From assembly GCA_947497475.1 (NCBI GenBank), contig CANMGS010000002.1, positions 186,001-250,000 of the forward strand: a stretch of DNA of 64,000 nucleotides. Reading direction: 5' to 3'. The position numbers and the translations under genes were made by a program. The notes under the pieces were generated by a model. It was not told the DNA's origin, made no database searches, and was given only the letters and a program-made list of their open reading frames with translations. How positions within the stretch are numbered: the stretch's first letter is position 1; each line of letters begins with the position of its first letter. This document shows, piece by piece, positions 9,393 to 19,197 of the stretch. This stretch comes from an uncultured Amylibacter sp. (GTDB lineage Bacteria > Pseudomonadota > Alphaproteobacteria > Rhodobacterales > Rhodobacteraceae).

Positions 9393-10481
9393 TTATTTGT
9401 CTGCATCATTGCTGGCTGAAGAACTAGATGCAACACGTGCGGCCAGCTTTTCGGTAAAACCATTCTCAGCCAATTGATAGGCGAGACGTATAGCTGCCTC
9501 AATGCCTTTTGCATCTGCGCCGCCATGTGATTTTACGACAGTTCCGTTCAGTCCAAGGAACACCCCACCATTTGAGCGGCGAGGGTCAATGTTCTGACTA
9601 AGGCGGCGTAAAGAACCATAAGCGAATATAGCTCCCAACATTGCAAAAGGCGTTTGTTTGAAAGCCTGGCTTAGACGTTTGCGCACCATTGTAGCCGTAC
9701 CTTCGGCCGTTTTAAGGGCAACATTGCCTGTAAAGCCATCTGTTACAATAACATCCACTTTGTCAGACGGAATATCACCACCTTCGACAAAACCTACAAA
9801 TTCAAAACTTGCATTTTCGGCCTGTTCGGAGATGCGTTCATGCGCTTCTTTTAATTCAATACGACCTTTGTGCTCTTCAGTGCCAACATTTAACAAACCG
9901 ATTCTCGGCTTTTTGACGCTTAAACCATTGCGGGCGTAAGAGGCGCCCATCAAAGCGTATTGCAAAAGGTCAGAAGCTTCGGCTCGGATATCAGCACCAA
10001 CATCGAGCATGACATTTGAGCCTTGTTTATTATCTGATGGCCATAGGATCGCGATAGCTGGGCGGTTGATACCAGGCGCTTTGCGTAGGCGGATCATTGA
10101 CACAGCCATGAGCGCACCTGTGTTGCCGCAAGATACAGCTACTTCTGCATGCTTTTCTCGAACCGCATCAATGCAACTCCACATGCTGGTGTTTTTGCCG
10201 TTGCGCATCACGTGGCTTGGCTTGTCTTCCATCTTAACTGTTTCATCGCTATGGCGAATGTCGCAGCAATTTAGTAAGTCTTGGCGCTTATCTAGAAGTT
10301 TCAGAAGCGTAGGTTTGTCGCCGTGAACGATATATCTAACTTTTTGATTTTGCTTGTGAAATCTTGCCATCCCATTGATAACGACAGAAGGGCCGTGATC
10401 GCCGCCCATGGCGTCGATCGAGAGAACAACATGTTCAGAAGAAAACGGGCTGACGGAATTTGAGTCTTGTGACATCAACAA
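9393..10481 (-). CDS. plsX: Phosphate acyltransferase PlsX
   Basis: This enzyme makes acyl-phosphate from acyl-ACP, the first step of the PlsX/PlsY route to phosphatidic acid. The 362-aa protein shows the family's SIDAMGGDHGP start, the central SCGNTGALMAVS, and VDVIVTDGFTGNVALKTAEG. It lies just downstream of rpmF in the conserved rpmF-plsX-fabH order, on the minus strand. Confidence 0.95.
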   Translation of the reverse strand: MLMSQDSNSVSPFSSEHVVLSIDAMGGDHGPSVVINGMARFHKQNQKVRYIVHGDKPTLLKLLDKRQDLLNCCDIRHSDETVKMEDKPSHVMRNGKNTSMWSCIDAVREKHAEVAVSCGNTGALMAVSMIRLRKAPGINRPAIAILWPSDNKQGSNVMLDVGADIRAEASDLLQYALMGASYARNGLSVKKPRIGLLNVGTEEHKGRIELKEAHERISEQAENASFEFVGFVEGGDIPSDKVDVIVTDGFTGNVALKTAEGTATMVRKRLSQAFKQTPFAMLGAIFAYGSLRRLSQNIDPRRSNGGVFLGLNGTVVKSHGGADAKGIEAAIRLAYQLAENGFTEKLAARVASSSSASNDADK

Positions 10482-10499
10482 TCAGCCCAATAGCGTTTC

Positions 10500-10706
10500 T
10501 TATGCCGCGTCGTCATCTAGGTCGATATCGTCGACCACAGAGATAACTTGACGATCATCGTAGTGACCACATGATGCACATACGTGATGTGGGCGTTTTA
10601 GCTCACCACAGTTTGCGCATTCATTTGGGTTGTCAGCAACCAATGAATCGTGTGAACGACGGTTATTGCGTCGTGAGCGAGTGATTTTATTTTGTGGGAC
10701 AGCCAT
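10500..10706 (-). CDS. rpmF: 50S ribosomal protein L32 (zinc-binding form)
   Basis: A 68-aa basic ribosomal protein starting [13 protein letters not shown], as L32 does. It keeps two CxxC pairs (CANCG and CASCG), so it is the zinc-ribbon (C+) version. It precedes plsX and follows the DUF177 gene after a 150-bp gap. Confidence 0.97.
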   Translation of the reverse strand: MAVPQNKITRSRRNNRRSHDSLVADNPNECANCGELKRPHHVCASCGHYDDRQVISVVDDIDLDDDAA

Positions 10707-10856
10707 GTCACAACCTCAGAATAATGCGGGGATTAACCCATTTTAGCGCTCTTAATATGTTGCCAGATACTGAACTGACTTAATCACAAAAAACGCCCTT
10801 GTATAAGAGCCGCGAAAATACAAAGAAATTCGAACTCTGCAAGGCTTTTTTTCACC

Positions 10857-11408
10857 TTATTTATCTTCTTTAGATAACTTATCCTTCAAACTGGCCAAGG
10901 ACGCAAATGGTTTTGTGTCTTCATCGGTCATTGGTTTGATGCCTGGCTCTGCAAATTGGGCATTTTCAAGGGCTGCGTTCTCGGACCTTGGGTAGTCTGG
11001 AAGTGCTAGTGCAATTGCCTCAATCGCTATGGTTGCAAGGTCTATTTCCTCTGTTAAAGGCTCGATTGTCTCGTCGATCGTCATTTCAGTGACAGATTCG
11101 TCATTATAGTGTTCGTAGTCGGCAACGTATTTTAACTCTACTGGGACATCGATACGTGTTTGAACGGGCTCAAGTGTTACTACACAAGATTGTGTGACTG
11201 TTGCGCCAACTGTTGCCGATAAAAGCCAATCCTTTTTATCTAAAGGACTGATTTTACCACTGATCCGTATCTTTTTAACGGATAAAACCGAGAGAATCGC
11301 TGTGACATCTGACAGGTCTTTATCTGTAAACGCGATGTCAAAAGGGACATGTTTCGTCTTTGGGATGCCTTTTAAGCTGATAGGGTAGGTAATTTCTGCG
11401 TGTGTCAT
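10857..11408 (-). CDS. DUF177 / YceD-family protein
   Basis: A 183-aa acidic protein matching the DUF177 (YceD) family, which is almost always encoded next to rpmF and has been linked to large-subunit rRNA maturation. Features visible are the CVVTLEPVQTRIDVPVELKY core and the C-terminal acidic LPDYPRSENA region. It is divergent from the bamE-like gene, with about 105 bp between them. Confidence 0.85.
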   Translation of the reverse strand: MTHAEITYPISLKGIPKTKHVPFDIAFTDKDLSDVTAILSVLSVKKIRISGKISPLDKKDWLLSATVGATVTQSCVVTLEPVQTRIDVPVELKYVADYEHYNDESVTEMTIDETIEPLTEEIDLATIAIEAIALALPDYPRSENAALENAQFAEPGIKPMTDEDTKPFASLASLKDKLSKEDK

Positions 11409-11514
11409 AGGGTATTCTAATTTTAATTTGTTGCGATTTCTAAGAAGATATTTGATTGTAGAGCACGGTCACGATATGTGAACAAGAGCGATATAAGAAT
11501 TAAGAGGCATTCTG

Positions 11515-11976
11515 GTGGGTGGATTTTCAATAAAAGTAACGAGATCAATCGTAACGATTACATGTTTAGCAGTCCTAGCAGCGTGCTCAGCGACTTATAG
11601 ATTTCATGGTTATGCGCCATCAGATGATGAGCTGGCAAACTTATTAGTCGGTGCTGATACACGTGAGACTGTAGAGGAAGTGATTGGTAAGCCATCTAGC
11701 TCGGGCGTTTTAGAAGACGGCAATTGGTATTATGTTTCCAGCAAAGTGCGCCACTATACCTATAAAGCTCCTAAAGCTGTTGAGCGGGAATTGGTTGCGG
11801 TTTCCTTTGATGATTCTGGTGTTTTGGAAAACATTGAACGTTTCGGCCTAGAAGATGGTCGAGTGATCGTACTAAACCGTCGCATTACGGATCAAACAGT
11901 TAAAGGCCCTGGTGTGATTGCTCAGATTATCAGCAACATTGGTAACCTTGATTTAGCAGACGCAATTAACAATTAA
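11515..11976 (+). CDS. bamE: BamE-like outer-membrane assembly lipoprotein
   Basis: A 153-aa lipoprotein with the SmpA/OmlA (BamE) domain. The lipobox LAAC puts the lipidated cysteine at Cys24. The core LLVGADTRETVEEVIGKPSS...GNWYYVSSKV matches the family. It should sit on the inner face of the outer membrane as an accessory of the beta-barrel assembly machine. The start is GTG 11515, with AAGAGGCA upstream. It is convergent with msrB across six bases. Confidence 0.85.
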   Translation: MGGFSIKVTRSIVTITCLAVLAACSATYRFHGYAPSDDELANLLVGADTRETVEEVIGKPSSSGVLEDGNWYYVSSKVRHYTYKAPKAVERELVAVSFDDSGVLENIERFGLEDGRVIVLNRRITDQTVKGPGVIAQIISNIGNLDLADAINN

Positions 11977-11982
11977 AAAAGA

Positions 11983-12378
11983 TTAGCGTTTCTCTGAAAA
12001 TGTCAGAGCAACGCCATTCATACAGTATCTTAACCCTGTAGGTTTTGGCCCATCTGGAAAAACGTGACCTAGGTGGGCATCACATCTTGAGCAGAGTATC
12101 TCGGTTCTGCGCATGAAAAAGCCATTGTCCTCTTTTTCAGTAACAGCTTCTGGTGACATAGGTTGATAAAACGAAGGCCAACCTGTTCCTGAATCGTACT
12201 TTGTCGATGCATCAAAGAGCGGAGCTTCACAACAGACACATGCAAATGTACCGTCTGTTTTTGGGAAGTTATCGTTTGTAAAAGCGCGTTCAGTGCCATG
12301 TTTACGTGTCACTTTATAGGCTAAATCACTGAGCTGGGCGCGCCATTCTTGGTCTGTTTTTGTCACTTTATCAGTCAT
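11983..12378 (-). CDS. msrB: Peptide-methionine (R)-S-oxide reductase
   Basis: This enzyme repairs methionine-R-sulfoxide in proteins. The 131-aa protein has the catalytic cysteine in [12 protein letters not shown] and two zinc-binding CxxC pairs (CVCC and CSRC). The [12 protein letters not shown] stretch is a family signature. There is no signal peptide, so it is cytoplasmic. Confidence 0.95.
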   Translation of the reverse strand: MTDKVTKTDQEWRAQLSDLAYKVTRKHGTERAFTNDNFPKTDGTFACVCCEAPLFDASTKYDSGTGWPSFYQPMSPEAVTEKEDNGFFMRRTEILCSRCDAHLGHVFPDGPKPTGLRYCMNGVALTFSEKR

Positions 12379-12479
12379 CAGATTTCCATCCTTTTGTCAT
12401 GCAGGGGTTACAGTGGTTTTATATATGTATAAACTAAGGCTCGAAAGTCTTGTCTTTTGTACAAGAATGGGTGGGATGG

Positions 12480-13226
12480 ATGCAGGAAACGGCTCTTTAT
12501 AAAACGCGTCTGGCTAAAACAGAGGCAGATATTCAACGTGCACAGGCACTTAGGGCTCATTTATTCTACGGCAAAAATACAGAAACCGCATTAGATGCCG
12601 ATTGTTTCGATAGCATTAGTAACCATGTTTTGATCGAATCTGTTGAAACAGGTGAACTCGTGGCGACGTTTCGGTTCATCTTTTGTGCAAACGGCCAAGA
12701 AATCGATAAATGTTATTCTGCTCAATATTACGATCTTAATCGCCTAAAAAAATACCGCAAAGCTATGATCGAAATAGGACGGTTTTGCGTATGTGAAGAT
12801 ATTCAAGACCATGGCCTGTTGCGACACGCATGGAGCTTTCTGACGAACTATGTAGACAAAAATAATATTGCATTGATGTTTGGATGTTCTTCGTTCCGAG
12901 GGACAGACGAAGAGAAGTATACAGATGCATTTGCATTGCTAAAAGAACGCCATCTTGCGCCAGATATATGGCGACCTGTTGCAAAAGCAGGTGAAGTTTT
13001 TAGATTTGCAGATCAACTTAAGGATCATAAGCCAATCTTAAAACAGGCAAGTAAAAATATGCCACCTTTATTGCGTACGTATCTTACTATGGGCGGTTGG
13101 GTGTCAGATCATGCCGTAATAGACCGTGCATTGGGCACTTTGCATGTTTTTACTGGTGTAGAGATCGGCCGTATTCCAAAGAAAAGAACTCGTTTATTAC
13201 GTAATGATGTTCGTGCTGCTGTGTAA
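12480..13226 (+). CDS. olsB: OlsB-like L-ornithine N-alpha-acyltransferase
   Basis: A GNAT-fold acyl-ACP-dependent acyltransferase of about 248 aa that would make lyso-ornithine lipid, the first step toward phosphorus-free ornithine lipids. The N-terminus (YKTRLAKTEADIQRAQALR) and the IEIGRFCVCEDIQDHGLLRHAW segment fit the OlsB family. I prefer ATG 12480; an in-frame TTG at 12450 adds ten residues not usual for the family. The partner olsA is not adjacent, unlike in several relatives. Confidence 0.75.
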   Translation: MQETALYKTRLAKTEADIQRAQALRAHLFYGKNTETALDADCFDSISNHVLIESVETGELVATFRFIFCANGQEIDKCYSAQYYDLNRLKKYRKAMIEIGRFCVCEDIQDHGLLRHAWSFLTNYVDKNNIALMFGCSSFRGTDEEKYTDAFALLKERHLAPDIWRPVAKAGEVFRFADQLKDHKPILKQASKNMPPLLRTYLTMGGWVSDHAVIDRALGTLHVFTGVEIGRIPKKRTRLLRNDVRAAV

Positions 13227-13260
13227 TTAGGGTAAAGCGGCAGATTTAATTTAACGCCTA

Positions 13261-14049
13261 TTAAGTCTGTTGGTTTTGAGACAAAAAAGCTGAAATGCTT
13301 TCTGCCCATGAAAGACCCTTTTTATGGTCTTTTTCCATAATATACTTAATAATTCCAATATGTGGAGCATCCACTGGCATGTCGATTGTAATTTGTTGTG
13401 CGTTAATACTTTGTGCTACCTCTTGTGCGCTTAGGCTGTCTGCGACTGGTAGTATGCGGTCACGTTTTCCATGAATAACCCAAAGCGGAATGCCTTGTGC
13501 TCTTAGGCGCCATGCGTGAACTATGGGTGCAGCTAATGATACCATTACATCAGGACGATTAAAGTGGGACCATTGCCCTCCAGGAGGGTAACATAGAGCA
13601 TTGCCCGCTAAACCTCCTGCTGAGACGCCGATCATACCGATCTTGCCGTCATTAAGTTTCATTTTATCTGAGTTGCTTTTACAAAATTGAAGCGCCTCTG
13701 ATATGTCTTCGCAGGCTGTGTAAAGGCGCACACCATATAGTTTTTGCGCCATTTTTAACCCGTTTCGCTGAGCACGTGTGGCGATCTGGTTAACTTGTGC
13801 TGCTATTTCTGCGGGTATGTCGGTTTCATTTGTGTTGAGTCGGTAGTCAGGAACTGCAACAGCAAATCCATTGTCGCAAAGGTGCTTAATCAAAGGGTCT
13901 TTTAGGACTTGTTCTCGATTACCTTTTTCGAAGCCCCCGCCATATAAATAAATCACCAAAGGGCGTTTTCCACCGCCAGAGTGATGTAAATCTAAACTTA
14001 AGGGGCCGTTTGTACGAGTTGCGTATTCAAAGGTTTTTACTGACATCAT
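13261..14049 (-). CDS. Alpha/beta-hydrolase (BD-FAE-type esterase)
   Basis: A 262-aa serine hydrolase. The oxyanion motif YGGGFEKGN near residue 36, the nucleophile elbow GVSAGGLAGN, and the late GKRDRILPV and DAPHIGI segments give a plausible Ser-Asp-His triad. There is no signal peptide. Relatives are carboxylesterases or deacetylases; the substrate is not known. It is convergent with the olsB-like gene and lies downstream of moaA. Confidence 0.8.
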   Translation of the reverse strand: MMSVKTFEYATRTNGPLSLDLHHSGGGKRPLVIYLYGGGFEKGNREQVLKDPLIKHLCDNGFAVAVPDYRLNTNETDIPAEIAAQVNQIATRAQRNGLKMAQKLYGVRLYTACEDISEALQFCKSNSDKMKLNDGKIGMIGVSAGGLAGNALCYPPGGQWSHFNRPDVMVSLAAPIVHAWRLRAQGIPLWVIHGKRDRILPVADSLSAQEVAQSINAQQITIDMPVDAPHIGIIKYIMEKDHKKGLSWAESISAFLSQNQQT

Positions 14050-14091
14050 TCACCACCCCAAAAACAAGATTGCTTTAACGCGACATAATAT

Positions 14092-15099
14092 TTAACCGCC
14101 TGTATGGCTCATGTGCCGCGACATTTCCCCAGCCACAGTTTTTCGATCATAAGAAAAATCATGACCTTTAGGCTTTAAAGCAATCGCTGCACGAATGGCT
14201 TTAATAACTGGGCCGTTGTCATCTGGATGATCTCGCAAAGCTTTACGGAGATCAGCTTCATCTTCTTGTCCGAGGCATTGGAATAATTGCCCAGTACATG
14301 TCAAACGTACGCGGTTACAGCTTTCGCAGAAATTATGCGTAAGCGGTGTGATGAAGCCAACCTTTTGATTTGTTTCATTTAAACGCACATAACGGGCAGG
14401 GCCGCCAGTGTTTTCAGGAATATCTGTCAATGTCCAAGTTTGCGCTAAACGCTCTCGTAAATCAGACAATGCCCAATATTGATCAAGTCTATCTTCGTTC
14501 CCAAGATCACCCATCGGCATCACTTCGATGAATGTAATGTCCATGTCTTCGGCAGCACACCATCTAATAACATCTTCTAATTCGTCTTCGTTGGTGCCTT
14601 TTAAGGCAACCATATTGATTTTGACACGAATACCAGCCGCTTTCGCAGCCTTAATACCATCCAGAACTTTCTTCAGATCGCCCCAACGGGTGATGTCTTT
14701 GAATTTTTGGGCATCTAACGTATCCAAAGATATGTTTATGCGTTTGACACCGAAACGAGCCAAACCATCTGCATAGCGGGTCAATTGAGATCCATTTGTG
14801 GTCAATGTCAGCTCATCCAAGCCATTGCCAAGGTGGCGCGACATGTTTTCAAAAAAACCCATAATACCACGACGCACCAACGGTTCACCGCCAGTAATGC
14901 GAAGCTTCCGAATTCCTTGTGATATGAATACTGAACACATGCGGTCTAATTCTTCTAATGTAAGCAATTCTTTTTTAGGGAGAAAAGTCATGTTTTCTGA
15001 CATGCAGTAAACACAGCGAAAATCGCATCTGTCGGTCACTGAGACGCGTAGATAGCTGATTGTCCTATCAAAAGGGTCTATTAGCTGAGGTATTTCCAT
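14092..15099 (-). CDS. moaA: GTP 3',8-cyclase (molybdenum cofactor synthesis)
   Basis: A radical-SAM enzyme that starts molybdenum cofactor synthesis from GTP. The 335-aa protein shows the radical-SAM cluster CDFRCVYCM (CxxxCxxC). The second C-terminal [4Fe-4S] site has cysteines in [13 protein letters not shown] and FQCLG. The SAM-binding GGEP is also present. No other moa gene is adjacent. It is divergent from the lipoprotein/antiporter pair. Confidence 0.95.
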   Translation of the reverse strand: MEIPQLIDPFDRTISYLRVSVTDRCDFRCVYCMSENMTFLPKKELLTLEELDRMCSVFISQGIRKLRITGGEPLVRRGIMGFFENMSRHLGNGLDELTLTTNGSQLTRYADGLARFGVKRINISLDTLDAQKFKDITRWGDLKKVLDGIKAAKAAGIRVKINMVALKGTNEDELEDVIRWCAAEDMDITFIEVMPMGDLGNEDRLDQYWALSDLRERLAQTWTLTDIPENTGGPARYVRLNETNQKVGFITPLTHNFCESCNRVRLTCTGQLFQCLGQEDEADLRKALRDHPDDNGPVIKAIRAAIALKPKGHDFSYDRKTVAGEMSRHMSHTGG

Positions 15100-15211
15100 A
15101 ATGATAGAACCTAGGATGCTAATGGTTTATTCGCAAGCACAAAGCCACAGTGTTTCGTTGAAAAGGGTGTGATCAAAGGCTATCAATGGTTAAATTTAAG
15201 GACTGATCATA

Positions 15212-15742
15212 ATGTGTTATGATTTACAAAGACGAATTATTTTGTTTTTTACGGCAAGCTTTATTCTCTCTGCCTGTTCTGCTACGAGCAGCTTTCCAAC
15301 GTTTAAAAAAGATAAACCTTTACGAGGTGAAGGCACGGCTGAAACTATTATTTTAGATGTAGATAAGCCTAAAATGAGAGCAGAAAAACAACCTAACCCA
15401 CAGAACTTAGGGCGAATTACTGTCGCGGATGCTGCGAAAGTTTCTGATACAGAGTTAAAAGCTGCTGCATCAAAACCTGCTGCACAAACCACAAAACGAT
15501 TAGGCAAAACCATTGTCTCTTTGGGTTTGCTAGATGAAGCTGGCTTTTGGTTGCAAACGCCACTGGTTACCTCTGAAACTGAAGGCCGTATCGTGAATGC
15601 CGTTTCAGGAAAATCTGCAAATATACGTCTAATTCCAAATGGAGCACCGTCTGGAAGCGGTTCCCAGATGTCTATTGCTGCAATGCAATTACTAGGCATC
15701 GCGATCACCGACCTTGCCGAAGTCGAAGTTTTCAAACGTTAG
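15212..15742 (+). CDS. Hypothetical lipoprotein
   Basis: A 176-aa protein with a signal sequence and lipobox LSAC (lipidated Cys22). A short Ala/Pro/Lys-rich linker and a C-terminal domain of about 90 residues (TTKRLGKTIVSLGLLDEAGFWLQ split across its start) follow. Some Rhodobacterales homologues carry an unsupported dehydratase name; nothing here shows an enzyme active site. It sits nine bases upstream of the antiporter gene, so the pair is probably cotranscribed. Confidence 0.7.
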   Translation: MCYDLQRRIILFFTASFILSACSATSSFPTFKKDKPLRGEGTAETIILDVDKPKMRAEKQPNPQNLGRITVADAAKVSDTELKAAASKPAAQTTKRLGKTIVSLGLLDEAGFWLQTPLVTSETEGRIVNAVSGKSANIRLIPNGAPSGSGSQMSIAAMQLLGIAITDLAEVEVFKR

Positions 15743-15751
15743 GATAACAAT

Positions 15752-17548
15752 ATGCCTCATTTAGAACCAGCAGCTATATTCGCGATTATCGGTTTTTTAG
15801 GGATTGGATCACAATGGATCGCTTGGCGATTGAAATTACCTGCGATTGTTTTAATGTTAGCTGCTGGCGTATTGGCTGGGCCCGTTTTTGGGATATTGCA
15901 TCCTGCAAAAGATATGGGGCATTTGTTACAGCCTATCGTTTCCGTTGCTGTTGCTGTCATATTATTTGAGGGCGGTTTAACGCTTAAATTCAAAGAATTG
16001 CACGATACTGGACCAGCTGTTCGGCGTTTGGTTTATTTTGGCGCGCCATTAGGTTGGTTGCTATCTACATTGGCTATTCACTATGGCGCTGGATTAAGTT
16101 GGGAAAGCTCTGCAGTCTTTGGCGGTATTCTTGTGGTAACGGGCCCAACTGTCGTGACACCATTGCTGCGCCAAGCAAAATTAGCACCACGCCCAGCATC
16201 GATTATGCGTTGGGAAGCCATTGTAAACGACCCTGTAGGAGCAATCTTTGCCGTTTTAGCCTTTGAGGTTGTAACGGCTTTGTACGGTGCAGGAGATTTA
16301 TTAAAAGCCTTTGAACATCTTGCTATTGGTATCGTGATTGCAACGGCCGTTGGCTATTTAGGTGGGCGATTAATTGTACTCTCTTTCCGTCGTGGCTGGG
16401 TGCCTGAATATATGAAGGTTCCAGTTCTATTTGGTGTTGTGCTTGTGGTTTATGCGGGTACGGACACAATTTTACACGAAAGTGGTCTGTTGGCTGTAAC
16501 TGTTATGGGCGTATTGATTGGGAATGCGCATTTACCATCTTTAGAAGAACTGAAACGGTTCAAAGAACATATCACTGTAATCCTTGTGTCAGGCGTTTTC
16601 ATTCTATTGGCAGCGTCATTAGAATTTTCCACGATTGCTCGTTTGGACTGGCATGCAATTGTCTTTGTGGGGTTGATCGTTCTTTTTGTACGCCCTTTAA
16701 CGATTTTTCTAAGCTTGATTGGCACAGAATTGAACTGGCGTGAAAAATCTATCATTGCTTGGATTGGTCCACGTGGCGTCGTGGCCGTTGCAGTCTCTGG
16801 CCTATTCGGTGCTAGATTGGTTGAGCTTGGTGTGGAAGACGGCGCACTCTTGGCGCCACTGGCATTCGCACTGGTGACGGCAACAGTAATCCTGCACGGA
16901 TTTTCCATTGCACCATTGGCACGTATGTTAGGACTAACATCGACACAGCCTGCGGGTGTACTCATCGTTGGGGCTTCATCATGGTCTACGGCTTTAGCTG
17001 TTAAGCTTAAAGACGAAGGTTTTCCTGTGTTAATGGCAGATCGAAACTATCTGCGTTTGCGTGAAGCAAGGCAAATGGATGTGCCAATATTTCACGGTGA
17101 AATTCTATCAGAAGCAGCAGAACATACTTTGGATTTGAATCTATATGGAACGTTATTGGCAGCCACTGATAATGATGCTTACAACGCTTTGATATGTACG
17201 GACTTTGGCCCAGAATTTGGCCGTCAGAATGTATTTCAAATCGGGCGAGCAGAACGTGAAGAAGGTAATAAGGATTTACCGCCAACACTTGGTGGGCGAA
17301 GCTTTGGTTCTGGGATGAAGTTTTATGACATTCTGAATAAAACACGCCAAGGTTGGCAGTTTCGATCAACTAACTTGACCGAAGAATACGATTTAACGAC
17401 TTACATGGCGAACCGCCCAGAAGCAGAAGTTCTAGGATTCATTAATGATAAACGTGAGTTGATCATTCGTGCAGGCAGCAAACTGCCTGATAATCGTATA
17501 AAGGGTGAAGTATTGGCATTCGTAAAACTGGATGCGCCAGCTGATTAA
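15752..17548 (+). CDS. CPA1-type Na+(K+)/H+ antiporter with cytoplasmic Rossmann domain
   Basis: A 598-aa cation:proton antiporter. Residues ~1-390 hold about 12 hydrophobic helices with family motifs FEGGLTLKF, VTGPTVVTPL and IAWIGPRGVVAVAVSG. From about residue 395, ACSLIVGASS-like sequence (VLIVGASSWSTALAVKLKDEG) begins a TrkA-N-type nucleotide-binding domain, suggesting gating by a nucleotide. The stop overlaps the convergent AlkD-like gene by four bases. The exact ion is not readable. Confidence 0.88.
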   Translation: MPHLEPAAIFAIIGFLGIGSQWIAWRLKLPAIVLMLAAGVLAGPVFGILHPAKDMGHLLQPIVSVAVAVILFEGGLTLKFKELHDTGPAVRRLVYFGAPLGWLLSTLAIHYGAGLSWESSAVFGGILVVTGPTVVTPLLRQAKLAPRPASIMRWEAIVNDPVGAIFAVLAFEVVTALYGAGDLLKAFEHLAIGIVIATAVGYLGGRLIVLSFRRGWVPEYMKVPVLFGVVLVVYAGTDTILHESGLLAVTVMGVLIGNAHLPSLEELKRFKEHITVILVSGVFILLAASLEFSTIARLDWHAIVFVGLIVLFVRPLTIFLSLIGTELNWREKSIIAWIGPRGVVAVAVSGLFGARLVELGVEDGALLAPLAFALVTATVILHGFSIAPLARMLGLTSTQPAGVLIVGASSWSTALAVKLKDEGFPVLMADRNYLRLREARQMDVPIFHGEILSEAAEHTLDLNLYGTLLAATDNDAYNALICTDFGPEFGRQNVFQIGRAEREEGNKDLPPTLGGRSFGSGMKFYDILNKTRQGWQFRSTNLTEEYDLTTYMANRPEAEVLGFINDKRELIIRAGSKLPDNRIKGEVLAFVKLDAPAD

Positions 17549-18222
17549 AACAGGGCTGTTGCTTCTTTTAATGCAAATGCTTTCAGGCTGCCCCCATGCT
17601 CTTCTAAGAAGGTTTCGACACGTGGTTTATCATGCTTAGATAAAGTTCGAAGCCACATTGCGACTGCTTTTTGGATAATTGGTTCATGCTCTGTGGCATA
17701 AGCTTCAATCCACGATAAAATACGCTCACGATTGGCCAGCTCATTTGATTTTGGGTTGCTGTATTTTGCCCAAGGAAGGGTTGCCGTTAAAACAGCACGT
17801 CTCACCCATTTATCCTCATTGATTATCCATTGTTCTATAGTGTCTAACCGTTCAGGTGTTGCCTCTAGACGGCGTGCAAGCGCAGCACAGACTTGATCGG
17901 ATATGGCAAGTGTATCTGTTGCGGGAATAAACTGTATCAATGTCTCCCAAACAGCTCCATCTGGATTAATACGTGCTTGGGTTAGCAACTTAGCGGCTGC
18001 AATACGTGCCTCGTGTATATTACTTTTCCATAGATGTGATGCGATTGCGACGCGTTCATCCGTAGTCGTATCCATACGCCATGCTTTGTATGCTTGATCT
18101 ACTTGAGGATTGTTAACACCAAGGTAGGTTCTGGCAATCTTATGTTTCTTTAACATATTTGCCGCTATCTTTGGTGATGCAAGGGTGTGGAGATCGGCAA
18201 GGGCTGAATCTGGCGTTGTCAT
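17545..18222 (-). CDS. AlkD-like DNA alkylation repair (HEAT-repeat) protein
   Basis: A 225-aa all-helical protein with HEAT-like repeats in the style of the DNA glycosylase AlkD. Motifs include WKSNIHEARIAAAKLL and NEDKWVRRAVLTATLPWA, matching the repeats that line the DNA-binding groove. AlkD enzymes remove positively charged alkylated bases without flipping them. Whether this member is catalytic cannot be judged by eye. It lies downstream of the AEC transporter on the same strand. Confidence 0.75.
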   Translation of the reverse strand: MTTPDSALADLHTLASPKIAANMLKKHKIARTYLGVNNPQVDQAYKAWRMDTTTDERVAIASHLWKSNIHEARIAAAKLLTQARINPDGAVWETLIQFIPATDTLAISDQVCAALARRLEATPERLDTIEQWIINEDKWVRRAVLTATLPWAKYSNPKSNELANRERILSWIEAYATEHEPIIQKAVAMWLRTLSKHDKPRVETFLEEHGGSLKAFALKEATALF

Positions 18223-18267
18223 AGGTCTATTCCAAGGGTGTTTTGGCCGTCCTTAAACAGTCTTAGC

Positions 18268-19197
18268 TTAAAAGGACATAACGTATTTCAATATAATCGT
18301 CAGTGTGAATATACTGATAACTGTTGATATCAAGATTGCAGCTGATGCACGTTGTGGTGCGACATTGTAATTTTGTGCAATAATAAAGACGTTCCCAGCA
18401 ACAGGTAAAGCTGCCAATGCAATCATAACGCCAGCTGCAAATGGATCCACATCAAACACATAAAAAGCGAAAAAGGCTACGGCGGCAGGGTGCAAGACGA
18501 GTTTGCAAAATGATAGCCAGCTTGCGACTTTGACTTGGCCAGCAGATTTACCTGCTAGGGATGCGCCAATGGCAAATAATGCACCCGGCGCTGCTGCAGC
18601 CCCTAAGATGTCTAAAAAGTCATTCATTGGTTTGGGAATAGGTAAAGCCAAATAGGACCAAATAATCCCTAAAGTAATGGACATTACCATCGGGTTTTTA
18701 AAGAGGCTTAGAGCAACCTTCTTAAAAACCGCTGATGTAATATGATCATCACGTCCCGCTGTGATCAAAATAACCACTAGACTACTGAAAATAATTAAGT
18801 CGACGGCAAGTGCTAACATCACAGGGCCAATAGACTCTGGCCCGATCAACAATAAGAAGACAGGTATGCCAAGAAAGCCGACATTCCCAATCACTGCGCA
18901 TTGGGCCTCAATCGCAGCTTCTTGCATACCTTTGCGGCGTGCAATGGCAACAGCCGTCGCAAGGATATATATGAGTGTTGTTCCACTCAGATAAGCTGCA
19001 ATAAATGGTAGGTCGAAAATTTCGGACAAAGAGAGATTAGCTGCAAAACGAAACAGCATTGCAGATAATGCAAAGAAAAACACAAATTTACTAAGTGCTG
19101 CCGTTGCTTCTGGTGAAAAAATCTTGGTTACACCTGCACCATAGCCCAAGCCTATAATGGCAAAGAAGGGGATAAGTTGCAGGAGTATCGTATCCAT
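18268..19197 (-). CDS. AEC-family transporter (auxin efflux carrier fold)
   Basis: A 309-aa integral membrane protein with about ten helices in two halves, matching the AEC family (bile/arsenite/riboflavin transporter clan). Substrates of bacterial members are mostly organic acids, but none can be assigned here. It abuts the glmS stop directly (19197/19198), so it is very likely in the glmUS transcript. Confidence 0.85.
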   Translation of the reverse strand: MDTILLQLIPFFAIIGLGYGAGVTKIFSPEATAALSKFVFFFALSAMLFRFAANLSLSEIFDLPFIAAYLSGTTLIYILATAVAIARRKGMQEAAIEAQCAVIGNVGFLGIPVFLLLIGPESIGPVMLALAVDLIIFSSLVVILITAGRDDHITSAVFKKVALSLFKNPMVMSITLGIIWSYLALPIPKPMNDFLDILGAAAAPGALFAIGASLAGKSAGQVKVASWLSFCKLVLHPAAVAFFAFYVFDVDPFAAGVMIALAALPVAGNVFIIAQNYNVAPQRASAAILISTVISIFTLTIILKYVMSF

